Shown: in pieces, positions 56,565 to 64,000 of the stretch | Layout: each line of letters begins with the position of its first letter | Numbering within the stretch: the first letter of the stretch is position 1 | From: Mycolicibacterium madagascariense | GTDB lineage: Bacteria; Actinomycetota; Actinomycetes; Mycobacteriales; Mycobacteriaceae | DNA: 64,000 bases | Assembly: GCF_010729665.1 (NCBI RefSeq) | Contig: NZ_AP022610.1 | Span: 682,001 to 746,000 of the forward strand | Reading direction: 5' to 3' | Position numbers and translations under genes: made by a program | Notes under the pieces: model-generated | What the model was told of the DNA's origin: nothing | The model's input: the letters and a program-made list of their open reading frames with translations, nothing else | The model's database searches: none

Positions 56565-56592
56565 CCCCTAACCCCCTAACGGACGCCCCTAG
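56565..56592. promoter_or_regulatory. Three CCCCTA boxes upstream of iniB
   Basis: CCCCTAA (56565), CCCCTAA (56573) and CCCCTAG (56586) are direct repeats, followed by weaker copies (ATCCCTCAA at 56596, GATCCCCAC at 56606). A TAACGT -10-like element is at 56659-56664 with no recognisable -35, as expected for an activator-dependent promoter. The last strong box is 121 bp before the iniB ATG; the equivalent distance upstream of the IniB-domain gene is 109 bp. Confidence 0.6.
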
Positions 56593-56706
56593 GGCATCCC
56601 TCAACGATCCCCACGGGGAAGGGGTGTGGGCCCCGTTTCCGGGGTGTCCCGACGCTCATAACGTAGTTGCCAGCACACCAAGCACCCACCGACGAAAGGC
56701 AGTCCC

Positions 56707-57747
56707 ATGACGAACCTCATCGACTACATCCTCGACCTGTTCCGCGACCCGGGCGTGGCGGCCACGTTCGTCAGGGACCCCGACGGGGCCCTGCGCGACG
56801 CCGGCCTGCCGAACGTGAGCGCAGCTCAGCTGCAGGCCGTCGCCGCCAGCGCCGCCCCCGCCGGCGTGTTCCTCGGCGACGGCGACCCGGTGTACGGATT
56901 GCAGACGGCAGTCGCGAACTACCACAGCATCCCGGCCGCGTTCTCGCCGCAGACGGCCTTCTCCCCGCAGACCGACTTCGCCAGCAACAACGCCACCGAG
57001 GTCGCCAGCAACAACGACGTCATGAGCCCGAACCAGTCGGCCGGGGCCAACGCCCAGAACGGCGCGTTCAACCTCGGCTTCGGCGACATCACGTTCGGCG
57101 ACAAGACGAGCAACACCGCCACCAACGGCGGCGTCGTGAACACCGGCAGCGCCGGCCACATCGACACCACCAGCGTCAACGGTGACGGAAACGTCGTCGG
57201 CCACGACAACAACGCCAACACCGGGGTCATCTCCGCGGGTAGCCACTCGCCGATCACCGTGGGCGAGGGCAACCAGACCCACGTGAGCGACAGCTCGCAG
57301 CACTCCGGCGGCGACATCATCGATGGCAACCAAGGCACCGTCATCAAGGACAACGACATGTCCGGCGGGCACGGCGGCGGCGCGAGCGCGAGCGGCGGCA
57401 GCAGCCTCCTCGGCATCGGCACCGGTGGCAACGACGCCCACGCGGGCAGCGGCGGTCAGGGTGGCTCGATCATCGTGACCGACAACGGCAACCACTCGAA
57501 CACGTCCACGACGGCCGTCGGTGGCAACCAGACCACGGTCGGTCACGACCTGGGCAGTGGCAACACCTCGACCGTCGACTCCTCCACCCACACCGCCTCG
57601 ACGGTGCACGAGGACAACACGTTCGAGCAGGACAACTCCACCCACACCGACAGCTCGGTGCACAGCGACACGTCGTTCTCGCAGGAGAACTCGCTGCACC
57701 AGTCGGTCGACACCCACGTCCAGCCTGACACGCACATCGGTTTCTGA
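56707..57747 (+). CDS. iniB: IniB, isoniazid-inducible protein
   Basis: A 346-aa protein. The N-terminal IniB module is at 1-60 (MTNLIDYILDLFRDPGVAAT, then SAAQLQAVAASAAPAG). From 75 on it is an Asn/Gly/Ser/Thr-rich low-complexity chain, with a 60-residue tail repeating Thr/Ser-His-Thr/Ser units (STHTASTVHEDNT, STHTDSSVHSD). H37Rv IniB is longer (479 aa) and more Gly/Ala-rich. There is no signal peptide. Transcription of iniBAC is induced by isoniazid, ethambutol and other wall inhibitors in other mycobacteria. iniA follows after 74 bp. Confidence 0.88.
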   Translation: MTNLIDYILDLFRDPGVAATFVRDPDGALRDAGLPNVSAAQLQAVAASAAPAGVFLGDGDPVYGLQTAVANYHSIPAAFSPQTAFSPQTDFASNNATEVASNNDVMSPNQSAGANAQNGAFNLGFGDITFGDKTSNTATNGGVVNTGSAGHIDTTSVNGDGNVVGHDNNANTGVISAGSHSPITVGEGNQTHVSDSSQHSGGDIIDGNQGTVIKDNDMSGGHGGGASASGGSSLLGIGTGGNDAHAGSGGQGGSIIVTDNGNHSNTSTTAVGGNQTTVGHDLGSGNTSTVDSSTHTASTVHEDNTFEQDNSTHTDSSVHSDTSFSQENSLHQSVDTHVQPDTHIGF

Positions 57748-57821
57748 CGCACCGCGACTGGCGGGGCTCCTTCCGGCGCCCCGCCGGTCCGCGCGTCTAC
57801 CGTGAGGTGAGGAGAAATCAC

Positions 57822-59663
57822 ATGACGCCCCCGAACGACCCACGGCCGGTCACGGTCATCGTCGAGCTGATCGACCACACCGTCAGGATCGCCGGGGACT
57901 ACGACCGCGGCGATCTGGTCGAGCGGCTGTCGAGGGCGAAGCAGCGCATCGGTGACCCGCAGATCCGGGTGGTCATCGCGGGCCAGCTCAAGCAGGGCAA
58001 GAGCCAGCTGCTCAATTCCCTGCTCAACGTGCCGGTCGCGCGCGTGGGGGACGACGAGACCACGACGTTGGCGACGGTGGTGTCCTACGGCGAGCAGCCG
58101 TCGGCGCGGCTCATCGTGGCCCGCGGCGACGGTGCCGAGCCGGAGGCGGTCGAGATCCCGATCGCCGAGGTCCGCAACGATCTGCGCCGCGCGCCGCAGG
58201 CCGGCGGTCGCGAGGTGCTGCGCGTCGAGGTCACCGCGCCCAGTCCGCTGCTGCGCAACGGGCTGGCATTCGTCGACACCCCCGGCGTCGGCGGGCACGG
58301 CCAGCCGCACCTGTCCGCGACCCTCGGCCTGCTGCCGGACGCCGACGCGATGCTCATGGTCACCGACGCGAGCCAGGAATTCACCGAGCCGGAGCTGACG
58401 TTCCTGCGCCAGGCCATCGAAATCTGCCCGCTGGCAACGGTTCTCGTCACGAAGACCGATCTGTACCCGCACTGGCGCGAGATCGTGGCCGCGGACGAGG
58501 CGCACCTGCGTCGCGCCGGCATCGACGTGCCGGTCGTCCCGGTCTCGTCGGTCCTGCGCAGCCACGCCATCCAGATGAACGACCAGGAGCTCAACGCAGA
58601 GTCCAACTTTCCGGCCATCGTCGCCTTCCTCGGGGACCGGGTGCTGGGCCGCGAGAACGACCGGATCCAGGATGAGGTGCTCGCCGAAGTGCGTTCGGCC
58701 GCAGAGCATCTCACGCTCACCATCGAGACCGAACTGGCGTCCATCAATGACCCCGAGGCCCGGGACGCCCTCAACGCCGAGCTCGAGCGGCGCAAGCAGG
58801 AGGCCCAGGATGCGTTGCAGCACACGGCGCTGTGGCAGCAGGTGCTCAACGACGGCATCGCCGACCTGACCGCCGACGTCGACCACGACATGCGCGCCCG
58901 GTTCCGTGCGATCACCCAGCACACCGAGCGCCGCATCGATGGCTGCGATCCGACGCAGCACTGGGCCGAAATCGGCACCGAGCTGGAGAATGCGGTCGCC
59001 ACGGCCGTCGGGGACAACTTCGTGTGGGCCTACCGCCGCGCCGAGGCCCTGGCGCAGGAGGTGGGCCGCACCTTCGCCGAGGCCGGGCTCGACGCCGTCG
59101 AGATGCCGCAGCTGAATGCCCGCGAGATGGGTGCGGGCTTCGGTGACATGAAGTCCCTCGGTCGGCTCGAGGCCAACCCGATTGGCAAGGGGCACAAGGT
59201 CGTCACCGGGATGCGCGGCTCCTACGGCGGCGTGCTGATGTTCGGCATGCTCACCTCGTTCGCGGGCCTCGGCATGTTCAACCCGCTGTCGCTCGGCGCG
59301 GGTCTGGTCCTCGGCCGCAAGGCCTATCGGGAGGACATGGAGAACCGCATGCTGCGGGTGCGCAACGAGGCCAAGACCAACGTGCGGCGATTCGTCGACG
59401 ACGTGTCCTTCGTCGTCGGCAAGGAGTCTCGCGACCGGCTCAAGGGCGTACAGCGCCAACTGCGCGACCACTACCGCGACATCGCGAATCAGACGACCCG
59501 CTCGCTCAACGAATCCCTGCAGGCGTCGCTCAACGCCGCCAAGATGGAGATGGACGAGCGCGACGCCAGGGTGCGCGAGCTGCAACGTCGCCTCGACATC
59601 CTGCGGCAGGTCACCGAGCACGCCGTCAAGATGTCAGCGCGATCGGAAACCGTCACCGCGTAG
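57822..59663 (+). CDS. iniA: IniA, dynamin-like GTPase
   Basis: A 613-aa bacterial dynamin-like protein. G1 is VVIAGQLKQGKSQLLNSLLN near residue 50, G2 the Thr run in GDDETTTLATVV, G3 FVDTPGVGGHG and G4 VLVTKTDLYPHW. A helical stalk follows, with a hydrophobic membrane-contact segment MRGSYGGVLMFGMLTSFAGL and GMFNPLSLGAGLVLG near 470-500, and a coiled-coil end. The published structure of M. smegmatis IniA shows GTP-dependent membrane fission. ATG 57822 follows GGAGA. H37Rv IniA has 640 aa. Confidence 0.94.
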   Translation: MTPPNDPRPVTVIVELIDHTVRIAGDYDRGDLVERLSRAKQRIGDPQIRVVIAGQLKQGKSQLLNSLLNVPVARVGDDETTTLATVVSYGEQPSARLIVARGDGAEPEAVEIPIAEVRNDLRRAPQAGGREVLRVEVTAPSPLLRNGLAFVDTPGVGGHGQPHLSATLGLLPDADAMLMVTDASQEFTEPELTFLRQAIEICPLATVLVTKTDLYPHWREIVAADEAHLRRAGIDVPVVPVSSVLRSHAIQMNDQELNAESNFPAIVAFLGDRVLGRENDRIQDEVLAEVRSAAEHLTLTIETELASINDPEARDALNAELERRKQEAQDALQHTALWQQVLNDGIADLTADVDHDMRARFRAITQHTERRIDGCDPTQHWAEIGTELENAVATAVGDNFVWAYRRAEALAQEVGRTFAEAGLDAVEMPQLNAREMGAGFGDMKSLGRLEANPIGKGHKVVTGMRGSYGGVLMFGMLTSFAGLGMFNPLSLGAGLVLGRKAYREDMENRMLRVRNEAKTNVRRFVDDVSFVVGKESRDRLKGVQRQLRDHYRDIANQTTRSLNESLQASLNAAKMEMDERDARVRELQRRLDILRQVTEHAVKMSARSETVTA

Positions 59664-59702
59664 GGCCGTTCGCAGGCGGACGCCTTAAGCTGGCCTACCG
59701 AC

Positions 59703-61190
59703 ATGAGCACGAGCGACCGGGTGCGGGCAATCCTCGGCGGCACCGTCGCCGCCTACCGCAGCGACCCGGTCTACGCCCAGCGTCAGGACGTCCTGCACGA
59801 GCTCGACCGGATCGGCCGACAACTCAACCAGCCCATCCGCATCGCGCTGGCGGGCACGCTCAAGGCGGGCAAGTCCACGCTGGTCAACGCGCTGGTCGGG
59901 GAGGACATCGCGCCGACCGACGCCACCGAGGCCACCCGCATCGTGACGTGGTTCCGCAACGGCGCCACCCCGCGGGTGACGGCCAACCACCGCGGCGGGC
60001 GAAGGACCAACGTCCCCATCACCCGCGCGCACGGCGGACTCACCTTCGACTTCGCCAGCCTCGACCCGCAGGACGTGCTCGATCTCGACGTCGAATGGCC
60101 CGCAGCCGAACTCGCCGACGCCACGATCATCGACACCCCCGGCACCTCGTCGCTGAACCGCGACGTCTCCGAGCGCACGCTGCGCCTGCTGGTGCCCGAG
60201 GACGGGGTGCCCCGCGTCGACGCGGTGGTGTTCCTGCTGCGCACGCTCAACGCCGCCGACATCGCCCTGCTCGAGCAGATCGGCACGCTGGTCGGCGGGG
60301 CGTCGGGTGCGCTCGGCGTCATCGGGGTCGCGTCGCGCGCCGACGAGATCGGGGCGGGCCGCATCGATGCGATGTTGTCCGCCAAGGACGTGGCGGCGCG
60401 GTTCACCGCCGAGATGGACAGGACGGGCATCTGCCAGGCGGTGGTGCCGGTGTCCGGACTGCTCGCGCTGACGGCGCGCACGCTGCGGCAGAGCGAGTTC
60501 GTCGCGCTGGAGAAACTCGCTGCCGTCGACGCGGCCGACCTCGCCAAGGCCATGCTGAGCGTCGACCGCTTCGTGCGGGAGGATGCGGCGCTGCCCGTGG
60601 ACGCCGCCACCAGATCGGCTCTGCTGGAACGGTTCGGCATGTTCGGCATCCGCATCTCGATCGCGGTGCTGCGGGCCGGCGTCGGGGACTCGGTGGGTCT
60701 GGCCGACGAACTCCTCGAGCGCAGTGGGCTGGTCGCCCTGCGCGACGTCATCGATCAGCAGTTCGCGCAGCGGTCCGATCTGCTGAAGGCCCACACCGCG
60801 CTGCTGTCGCTGCGACGGGTCGTGGAGGCCAACCCCATCTACGCGACGCCCTTCATCGTCGCCGACATCGACCCGCTGCTCGCCGACACCCACGCGTTCG
60901 AAGAACTCCGGCTGCTGAGTCAATTGCGTTCGCGCCCAACGACGTTGACCGAGGACGAGATGGCGTCGCTGAGGCGCATCATCGGGGGGTCGGGCACCGA
61001 TGCGGCCAGCCGGCTCGGCTTGCAGCCCGACGCGCCGTACGACGGCCCGCGCGCGGCGTTCTCGGCCGCCCAGCGCTGGCGACGCCGCGCGGACCATCCG
61101 CTCAACGATCCGTTCACCACCAGGGCGTGCCGGGCGGCCGTGCGCAGTGCCGAGGCGATGGTGGCCGACTTCGCCGCGCAGGGCCGCTGA
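59703..61190 (+). CDS. iniC: IniC, dynamin-like GTPase
   Basis: A 495-aa GTPase of the IniA/IniC pair. G1 is IALAGTLKAGKSTLVNALVG near residue 50, G2 TDATEATRIV, G3 IIDTPGTSSLNRD and a G4-like VGVASRADEIGAG. The helical C-terminal half lacks a clear membrane helix. ATG 59703 is 39 bp after the iniA stop; TAAGCT at 59686 could give a weak internal promoter. H37Rv IniC has 493 aa. Its 3' end is 1 bp from the convergent Thr-rich membrane protein. Confidence 0.93.
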   Translation: MSTSDRVRAILGGTVAAYRSDPVYAQRQDVLHELDRIGRQLNQPIRIALAGTLKAGKSTLVNALVGEDIAPTDATEATRIVTWFRNGATPRVTANHRGGRRTNVPITRAHGGLTFDFASLDPQDVLDLDVEWPAAELADATIIDTPGTSSLNRDVSERTLRLLVPEDGVPRVDAVVFLLRTLNAADIALLEQIGTLVGGASGALGVIGVASRADEIGAGRIDAMLSAKDVAARFTAEMDRTGICQAVVPVSGLLALTARTLRQSEFVALEKLAAVDAADLAKAMLSVDRFVREDAALPVDAATRSALLERFGMFGIRISIAVLRAGVGDSVGLADELLERSGLVALRDVIDQQFAQRSDLLKAHTALLSLRRVVEANPIYATPFIVADIDPLLADTHAFEELRLLSQLRSRPTTLTEDEMASLRRIIGGSGTDAASRLGLQPDAPYDGPRAAFSAAQRWRRRADHPLNDPFTTRACRAAVRSAEAMVADFAAQGR

Positions 61191-61191
61191 G

Positions 61192-61626
61192 CTACGGATG
61201 CGGGTACAGGGTGCGAGTCTCGTTGTACCGCGGCCGGGTACGGCCGTCGTCGTAGGTCGTCGGCGACTTGGTGTGCGGCAGGTTGGACGGGTTGAACGAC
61301 GTCGTCGTGTCCGTGCTCGGTGAGGTCCCCGACGTCGTCGTGGCGCTGGTGTCGCCGGGGTTGATGTCGGAGGTCATCGGCGGGCTGGTGCTGGTGATCG
61401 TCTCGGTGCTCGTGGCGGTCGTCGTGGTCGTGGTGCCCGAGTCACTGGACTGCACGGAGTACTGCGGCGTCGGTGGCGGCGGCGCGTCCGACCCGCTCGT
61501 CACGTAGGAGATGGCGAACCACAGCAGCGCGATGACCGCGAGTGCGCCCGCGCTGGCGCCGACGACGGTCGAGGTGCGTTCGTGCCATGCGGGTTCGCCG
61601 GTCCCCGAGTCGTCGTCACCCGCCAC
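61192..61626 (-). CDS. Single-pass membrane protein with Thr-rich tail (at the lpqJ position)
   Basis: A 144-aa protein: 20 hydrophilic residues, one helix (TVVGASAGALAVIALLWFAI), then an outer Thr/Ser/Pro-rich tail of about 100 residues. H37Rv has the lipoprotein gene lpqJ (Rv0344c) at this place in the same orientation, but there is no lipobox Cys here; instead the N-terminus acts as an anchor. GTG 61626 start. It may be a replaced or diverged form. Function unknown. Its tail resembles those of the products at 37265 and 53850. Confidence 0.7.
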   Translation of the reverse strand: MAGDDDSGTGEPAWHERTSTVVGASAGALAVIALLWFAISYVTSGSDAPPPPTPQYSVQSSDSGTTTTTTATSTETITSTSPPMTSDINPGDTSATTTSGTSPSTDTTTSFNPSNLPHTKSPTTYDDGRTRPRYNETRTLYPHP

Positions 61627-61665
61627 GACGTTCGATAGTAGCGGCGGGCCGGTCCGGCCAACGGG

Positions 61666-62595
61666 TTAGCGGAGTTGGCCGGCTACTTTGCTCGCAAAGA
61701 ACTCCACGTGCTCGAGATCGGACATGTCCAGCACCTGCAGGTACACGCGCTGCACCCCGGCCTCGATGAACGGCCCGAGCTTGTCGACGATCTCCGAAGG
61801 CGTGCCCACCGCGGGCGAGTTGGAGCGCAACTCGTCGACTTCGCGGCCGATGGCGGCTGCCCTCCTGTTGACCTCGGCGTCGTCGGATCCGGCGCACACC
61901 ACGAACGCCGCGGAATAGGTCAGGGAGTCCGGCGTCCGGCCCGCCTTCTCGACGGCGTCGGCGACGCGGGCGTACTGCGCCACCAACGTGTCGAGGTCGA
62001 CGAAGGGGATGTTGAATTCCGAGGCGAACTTCGCGGTCAGCGCGGGGGTGCGCTTGGGGCCGCCGCCGCCGATGATGATCGGCGGCGGCGTCTGCACGGG
62101 CTTGGGCAGGGCCGGGGAGTCCTTGACCGTGTAGTGCGTGCCCGCGTAGTCGAACGTCTGACCCGTCGGGGTCTGCCACATGCCGGTGATGATGTCCAAT
62201 TGCTCGGCCAGCCGCTCGAACCGCTCGCCCAGGGCCGGGAAGGGGATCGCGTACGCGTCGTGCTCGGCCTCGAACCAACCGGCCCCGATGCCGAGATCGA
62301 TTCTGCCGCCGCTCATCTCGTCGACCTGGGCCACCGAGATGGCCAGCACGCCGGGGTGCCGGAACGTCGCCGAGGTGACCATGGTGCCGAGCCGGATCGT
62401 CGACGTCTCGCGCGCGATGCCGCCGAGTGTCACCCAGGAGTCGGTCGGACCCGGCAGGCCGTCGCCGGCCATCGCCAGGTAGTGATCGGACCGGAAGAAG
62501 GCGGAGTACCCCGCCGCCTCGGCGGTCTTCGCGACGGCGAGTTGGTCGGCGTAGGTAGCGCCCTGCTGAGGTTCGACGAACACACGGAAGTCCAT
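61666..62595 (-). CDS. LLM-class F420-dependent oxidoreductase
   Basis: A 309-aa luciferase-like TIM barrel. MDFRVFVEPQQGATYADQLA opens it, then KTAEAAGYSAFFRSDHYLAM, RLGTMVTSATFRHPGVLAIS, the cofactor motif GGRIDLGIGAGWFEAEHDAY and PIIIGGGGPKRTPAL. It is typical of the mycobacterial F420-dependent group, with an unknown substrate. It is 39 bp upstream of the Thr-rich membrane protein on the same strand, and 104 bp downstream of the next gene. Confidence 0.87.
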   Translation of the reverse strand: MDFRVFVEPQQGATYADQLAVAKTAEAAGYSAFFRSDHYLAMAGDGLPGPTDSWVTLGGIARETSTIRLGTMVTSATFRHPGVLAISVAQVDEMSGGRIDLGIGAGWFEAEHDAYAIPFPALGERFERLAEQLDIITGMWQTPTGQTFDYAGTHYTVKDSPALPKPVQTPPPIIIGGGGPKRTPALTAKFASEFNIPFVDLDTLVAQYARVADAVEKAGRTPDSLTYSAAFVVCAGSDDAEVNRRAAAIGREVDELRSNSPAVGTPSEIVDKLGPFIEAGVQRVYLQVLDMSDLEHVEFFASKVAGQLR

Positions 62596-62640
62596 CGGCT
62601 CAGCTTATTACCTTGGGCCGCCCAGCCCCTCGCGAGCAGC

Positions 62641-62682
62641 CGCAAACATGTCGCAACACGCCGAGGCTGCGACACTTTCGCG
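62641..62682. terminator. Imperfect hairpin between minus-strand genes
   Basis: CGCAAACATGTCGCA and TGCGACACTTTCGCG are inverted copies at 12 of 15 positions (the inner 7 bp are perfect) around a 12-nt loop. It lies 18 bp downstream of the stop of the 62700-63323 gene and may terminate it. Confidence 0.45.
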
Positions 62683-62699
62683 TCTGTTCGCGGGAGGGA

Positions 62700-63323
62700 C
62701 TAGAGGCCGCGCTCGCCGTCACGGACCGCCTGCACCGCGGAGTCGTCGCCGGAGAACTCGATCTTCGCCTCGTCGCGACCGGAGATGAACATCAGCAGCT
62801 CACCGGGGGCGCCGGTCACCACGACCTCGGGACCCTTGCCGACGGTGGCGAGGGTCGTGCCGTCCGGCGTGCGCAGCGACACCCGGGCGGGCGCCTTGGA
62901 CATCGTCAGCCGCGACATCAGGCCGACCTGCTTCGCCACCGACGCCGTCGTCTCCCCATCGAGTTCCCGTGGCTGCCAACCGCTTTCGGCACGCCGGACG
63001 TCTTCGTGGTGGATGAACATCTCGGCGACGTTGACGAAGGGGTCGAGCAGCTTGAACGGTGACAGCAGCGGCGGGCCCGCCGCGATCTGGTCCAGGAGCA
63101 CGTTCCAGTCGTTCTCCGCGGCCACCTGGTTCTGCACCCGCTCGGTGTAACCGGCCAGTCGCGGGACGAGGATGCCCGGCGCCGCGTCGAGCCGCCGTTC
63201 GCGAATCACCAGGTGCGCGGCGAGGTCCCGGGTCGTCCAGTCCCCGCACAGGGTGGGTTTGTCTGGGCCTACGCCGCGCATGGTGGTGACGAGTGCGGCA
63301 CGTTCCCGTTGTGCGACGGTCAT
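62700..63323 (-). CDS. TIGR03085-type DinB/MDMPI-fold protein
   Basis: A 207-aa protein related to the mycothiol-dependent (MDMPI) group: PTLCGDWTTRDLAAHLVIRE near residue 24 carries the first histidine of the usual metal site, and NVAEMFIHHEDVRRAESGW near 98 the H-H-E-D part. Family members are described as metal-binding; no reaction is known. ATG 63323 overlaps the stop of the GH15-type gene (ATGA), so it is translationally coupled to it. Confidence 0.82.
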   Translation of the reverse strand: MTVAQRERAALVTTMRGVGPDKPTLCGDWTTRDLAAHLVIRERRLDAAPGILVPRLAGYTERVQNQVAAENDWNVLLDQIAAGPPLLSPFKLLDPFVNVAEMFIHHEDVRRAESGWQPRELDGETTASVAKQVGLMSRLTMSKAPARVSLRTPDGTTLATVGKGPEVVVTGAPGELLMFISGRDEAKIEFSGDDSAVQAVRDGERGL

Positions 63324-64000
63324 GGTCGTTCCTTCTTGTCGAGTGCGCGATCCAGGTTGATCGCCGCGCTGATGAGCGCGAAGTGGGTGAAGGCCTGCGG
63401 GAAGTTGCCCACCTGGTCACCGGTGGCGCTGACCTGTTCGGCGTACAGGCCCACGTGATTGGCGTAGGTGAACATCTTCTCCAGCGCCAGTTGGGCGTCC
63501 TCGAGTCGGTCCGCTCTGGTCAGCGCCTCGACGTACCAGAAGGAGCACAGCGAGAACGTGCCCTCCTCGCCGTCCAGACCGTCGGACTCCAGGCTGTAGC
63601 GGAACACCAGGCTGTCGATGACGAGTTCCTTCTCGACGGCTTCGAGGGTGGATAGGAACTTTGGATCGGCAGGCGAGAGGAACTTCACCATCGGCATCAG
63701 CAGCACGCCCGCGTCCAGGTCGGTGCCGTCCTCGGTCTGGGTGAAGGCCTGCAGGTCGTCGTTCCAGCACCGCGACATGATCCGCTCGTAGATCTCGTCG
63801 CGTGTCCTGCACCACGCCGCCAGGTCACCCGGCAGCCCGCGCTGGCGCGCCACCCGGATGGTGCGCTCGAGCGACACCCAGCAGAACAGTCGAGAGGTGG
63901 TGTACGCCTTGGTCTCTCCGCGCACCTCCCACATGCCGGCGTCGTCGCGGTCCCAGTTCTCGGTCACCCACTCGACGACCTGCACGACGTCGTCCCAGGC
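63320..64000 (-). CDS. GH15 family trehalase/glucoamylase-type enzyme (C-terminal part)
   Basis: The C-terminal 226 codons of a GH15 glycosidase, cut by the window end. Active-site block AGMWEVRGETKAYTTSRLFC carries the catalytic Glu in WEVRG, and the conserved EEGTFSLCSFWYVEALTRA and DQVGNFPQAFTHFALISAAI blocks follow. Actinobacterial members include the mycobacterial trehalase as well as glucoamylases; the substrate cannot be settled from this part. It lies next to iniBAC, whose regulator is known to respond to trehalose. The end overlaps the next gene by 4 bases. Confidence 0.85.
   Translation of the reverse strand, partial: AWDDVVQVVEWVTENWDRDDAGMWEVRGETKAYTTSRLFCWVSLERTIRVARQRGLPGDLAAWCRTRDEIYERIMSRCWNDDLQAFTQTEDGTDLDAGVLLMPMVKFLSPADPKFLSTLEAVEKELVIDSLVFRYSLESDGLDGEEGTFSLCSFWYVEALTRADRLEDAQLALEKMFTYANHVGLYAEQVSATGDQVGNFPQAFTHFALISAAINLDRALDKKERP

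Noticed and set aside
57543..59621. Minus-strand 692-codon frame opposite iniA
   Set aside because: Antisense of the dynamin GTPase; His/Leu/Arg-rich, no domain.

Overview
The window looks like the chromosome of a GC-rich mycobacterium, most likely a rapid-growing Mycolicibacterium-type species. The evidence is the high GC, the frequent GTG starts, the leaderless promoters, F420-dependent (LLM) oxidoreductases, mycothiol-type enzymes, the iniBAC cell-envelope stress operon, and a gene order that follows M. tuberculosis H37Rv from about Rv0271c to Rv0343 with insertions and losses. H37Rv correspondences are recalled from knowledge of the families and loci; no search was run.

Layout. (a) 0.2-16.8 kb: fadE6-like acyl-CoA dehydrogenase, an alpha/beta hydrolase and a TetR regulator on the minus strand; an MpaB-type oxygenase and a mycobacterial SAM-dependent methyltransferase on the plus strand; a hydrolase/glycosyltransferase/amidohydrolase run; tam; an LLM oxidoreductase with a duplicated-domain hypothetical; a drug-type MFS exporter with a cytoplasmic winged-helix-like tail; a PAS-SpoIIE phosphatase; a small secreted protein. 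ESX-3, which in H37Rv lies between the counterparts of the 5.3 kb and 6.3 kb genes, is not here. (b) 16.9-22.0 kb: a sulfation block of type I sulfatase, trehalose 2-sulfotransferase stf0, cysD and cysNC, which supplies PAPS next to the enzyme that uses it. (c) 22.1-31.2 kb: YchJ protein, NCS1 permease with a zinc-ribbon tail, two PAP2 phosphatase genes (one fused to a lipid kinase), an L,D-transpeptidase-like protein (Rv0309-like), SnoaL-like protein, a membrane-anchored Hsp70-like protein (Rv0312-like) and two small secreted proteins. (d) 31.2-36.8 kb: a complete five-gene peptide ABC importer, four of its five genes joined by 4-bp overlaps. (e) 37.3-46.6 kb: Thr-rich membrane protein, rmlA, desaturase, a cluster of large hairpins beside tRNA-Gly(CCC), dcd, a second actin/Hsp70-like membrane protein, a DUF1330-P450-mycothiol enzyme operon and a YibE/F protein. 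(f) 46.6-64 kb: aspC, etfD, the regulator iniR coupled to a third Hsp70-like membrane protein, an IniB-domain gene, iniB-iniA-iniC, another Thr-rich membrane protein, an LLM oxidoreductase, a DinB/MDMPI-type protein and the 3' part of a GH15 trehalase/glucoamylase-type gene cut by the window end.

How it fits together. Two themes recur. The first is trehalose and envelope stress: Stf0 sulfates trehalose, IniR is known in M. tuberculosis as a trehalose-responsive STAND ATPase that activates iniBAC, and a GH15 enzyme of the family that contains mycobacterial trehalase lies just beyond. The second is membrane proteins with an actin/Hsp70-fold cytoplasmic domain, one membrane helix and a Pro/Thr-rich outer tail; three are found, one sharing a GTGA overlap with iniR. 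Three copies of a CCCCTA box lie upstream of both the IniB-domain gene and iniB at matching distances and are the best candidate IniR operators. No CRISPR array, insertion sequence, prophage or rRNA was seen.
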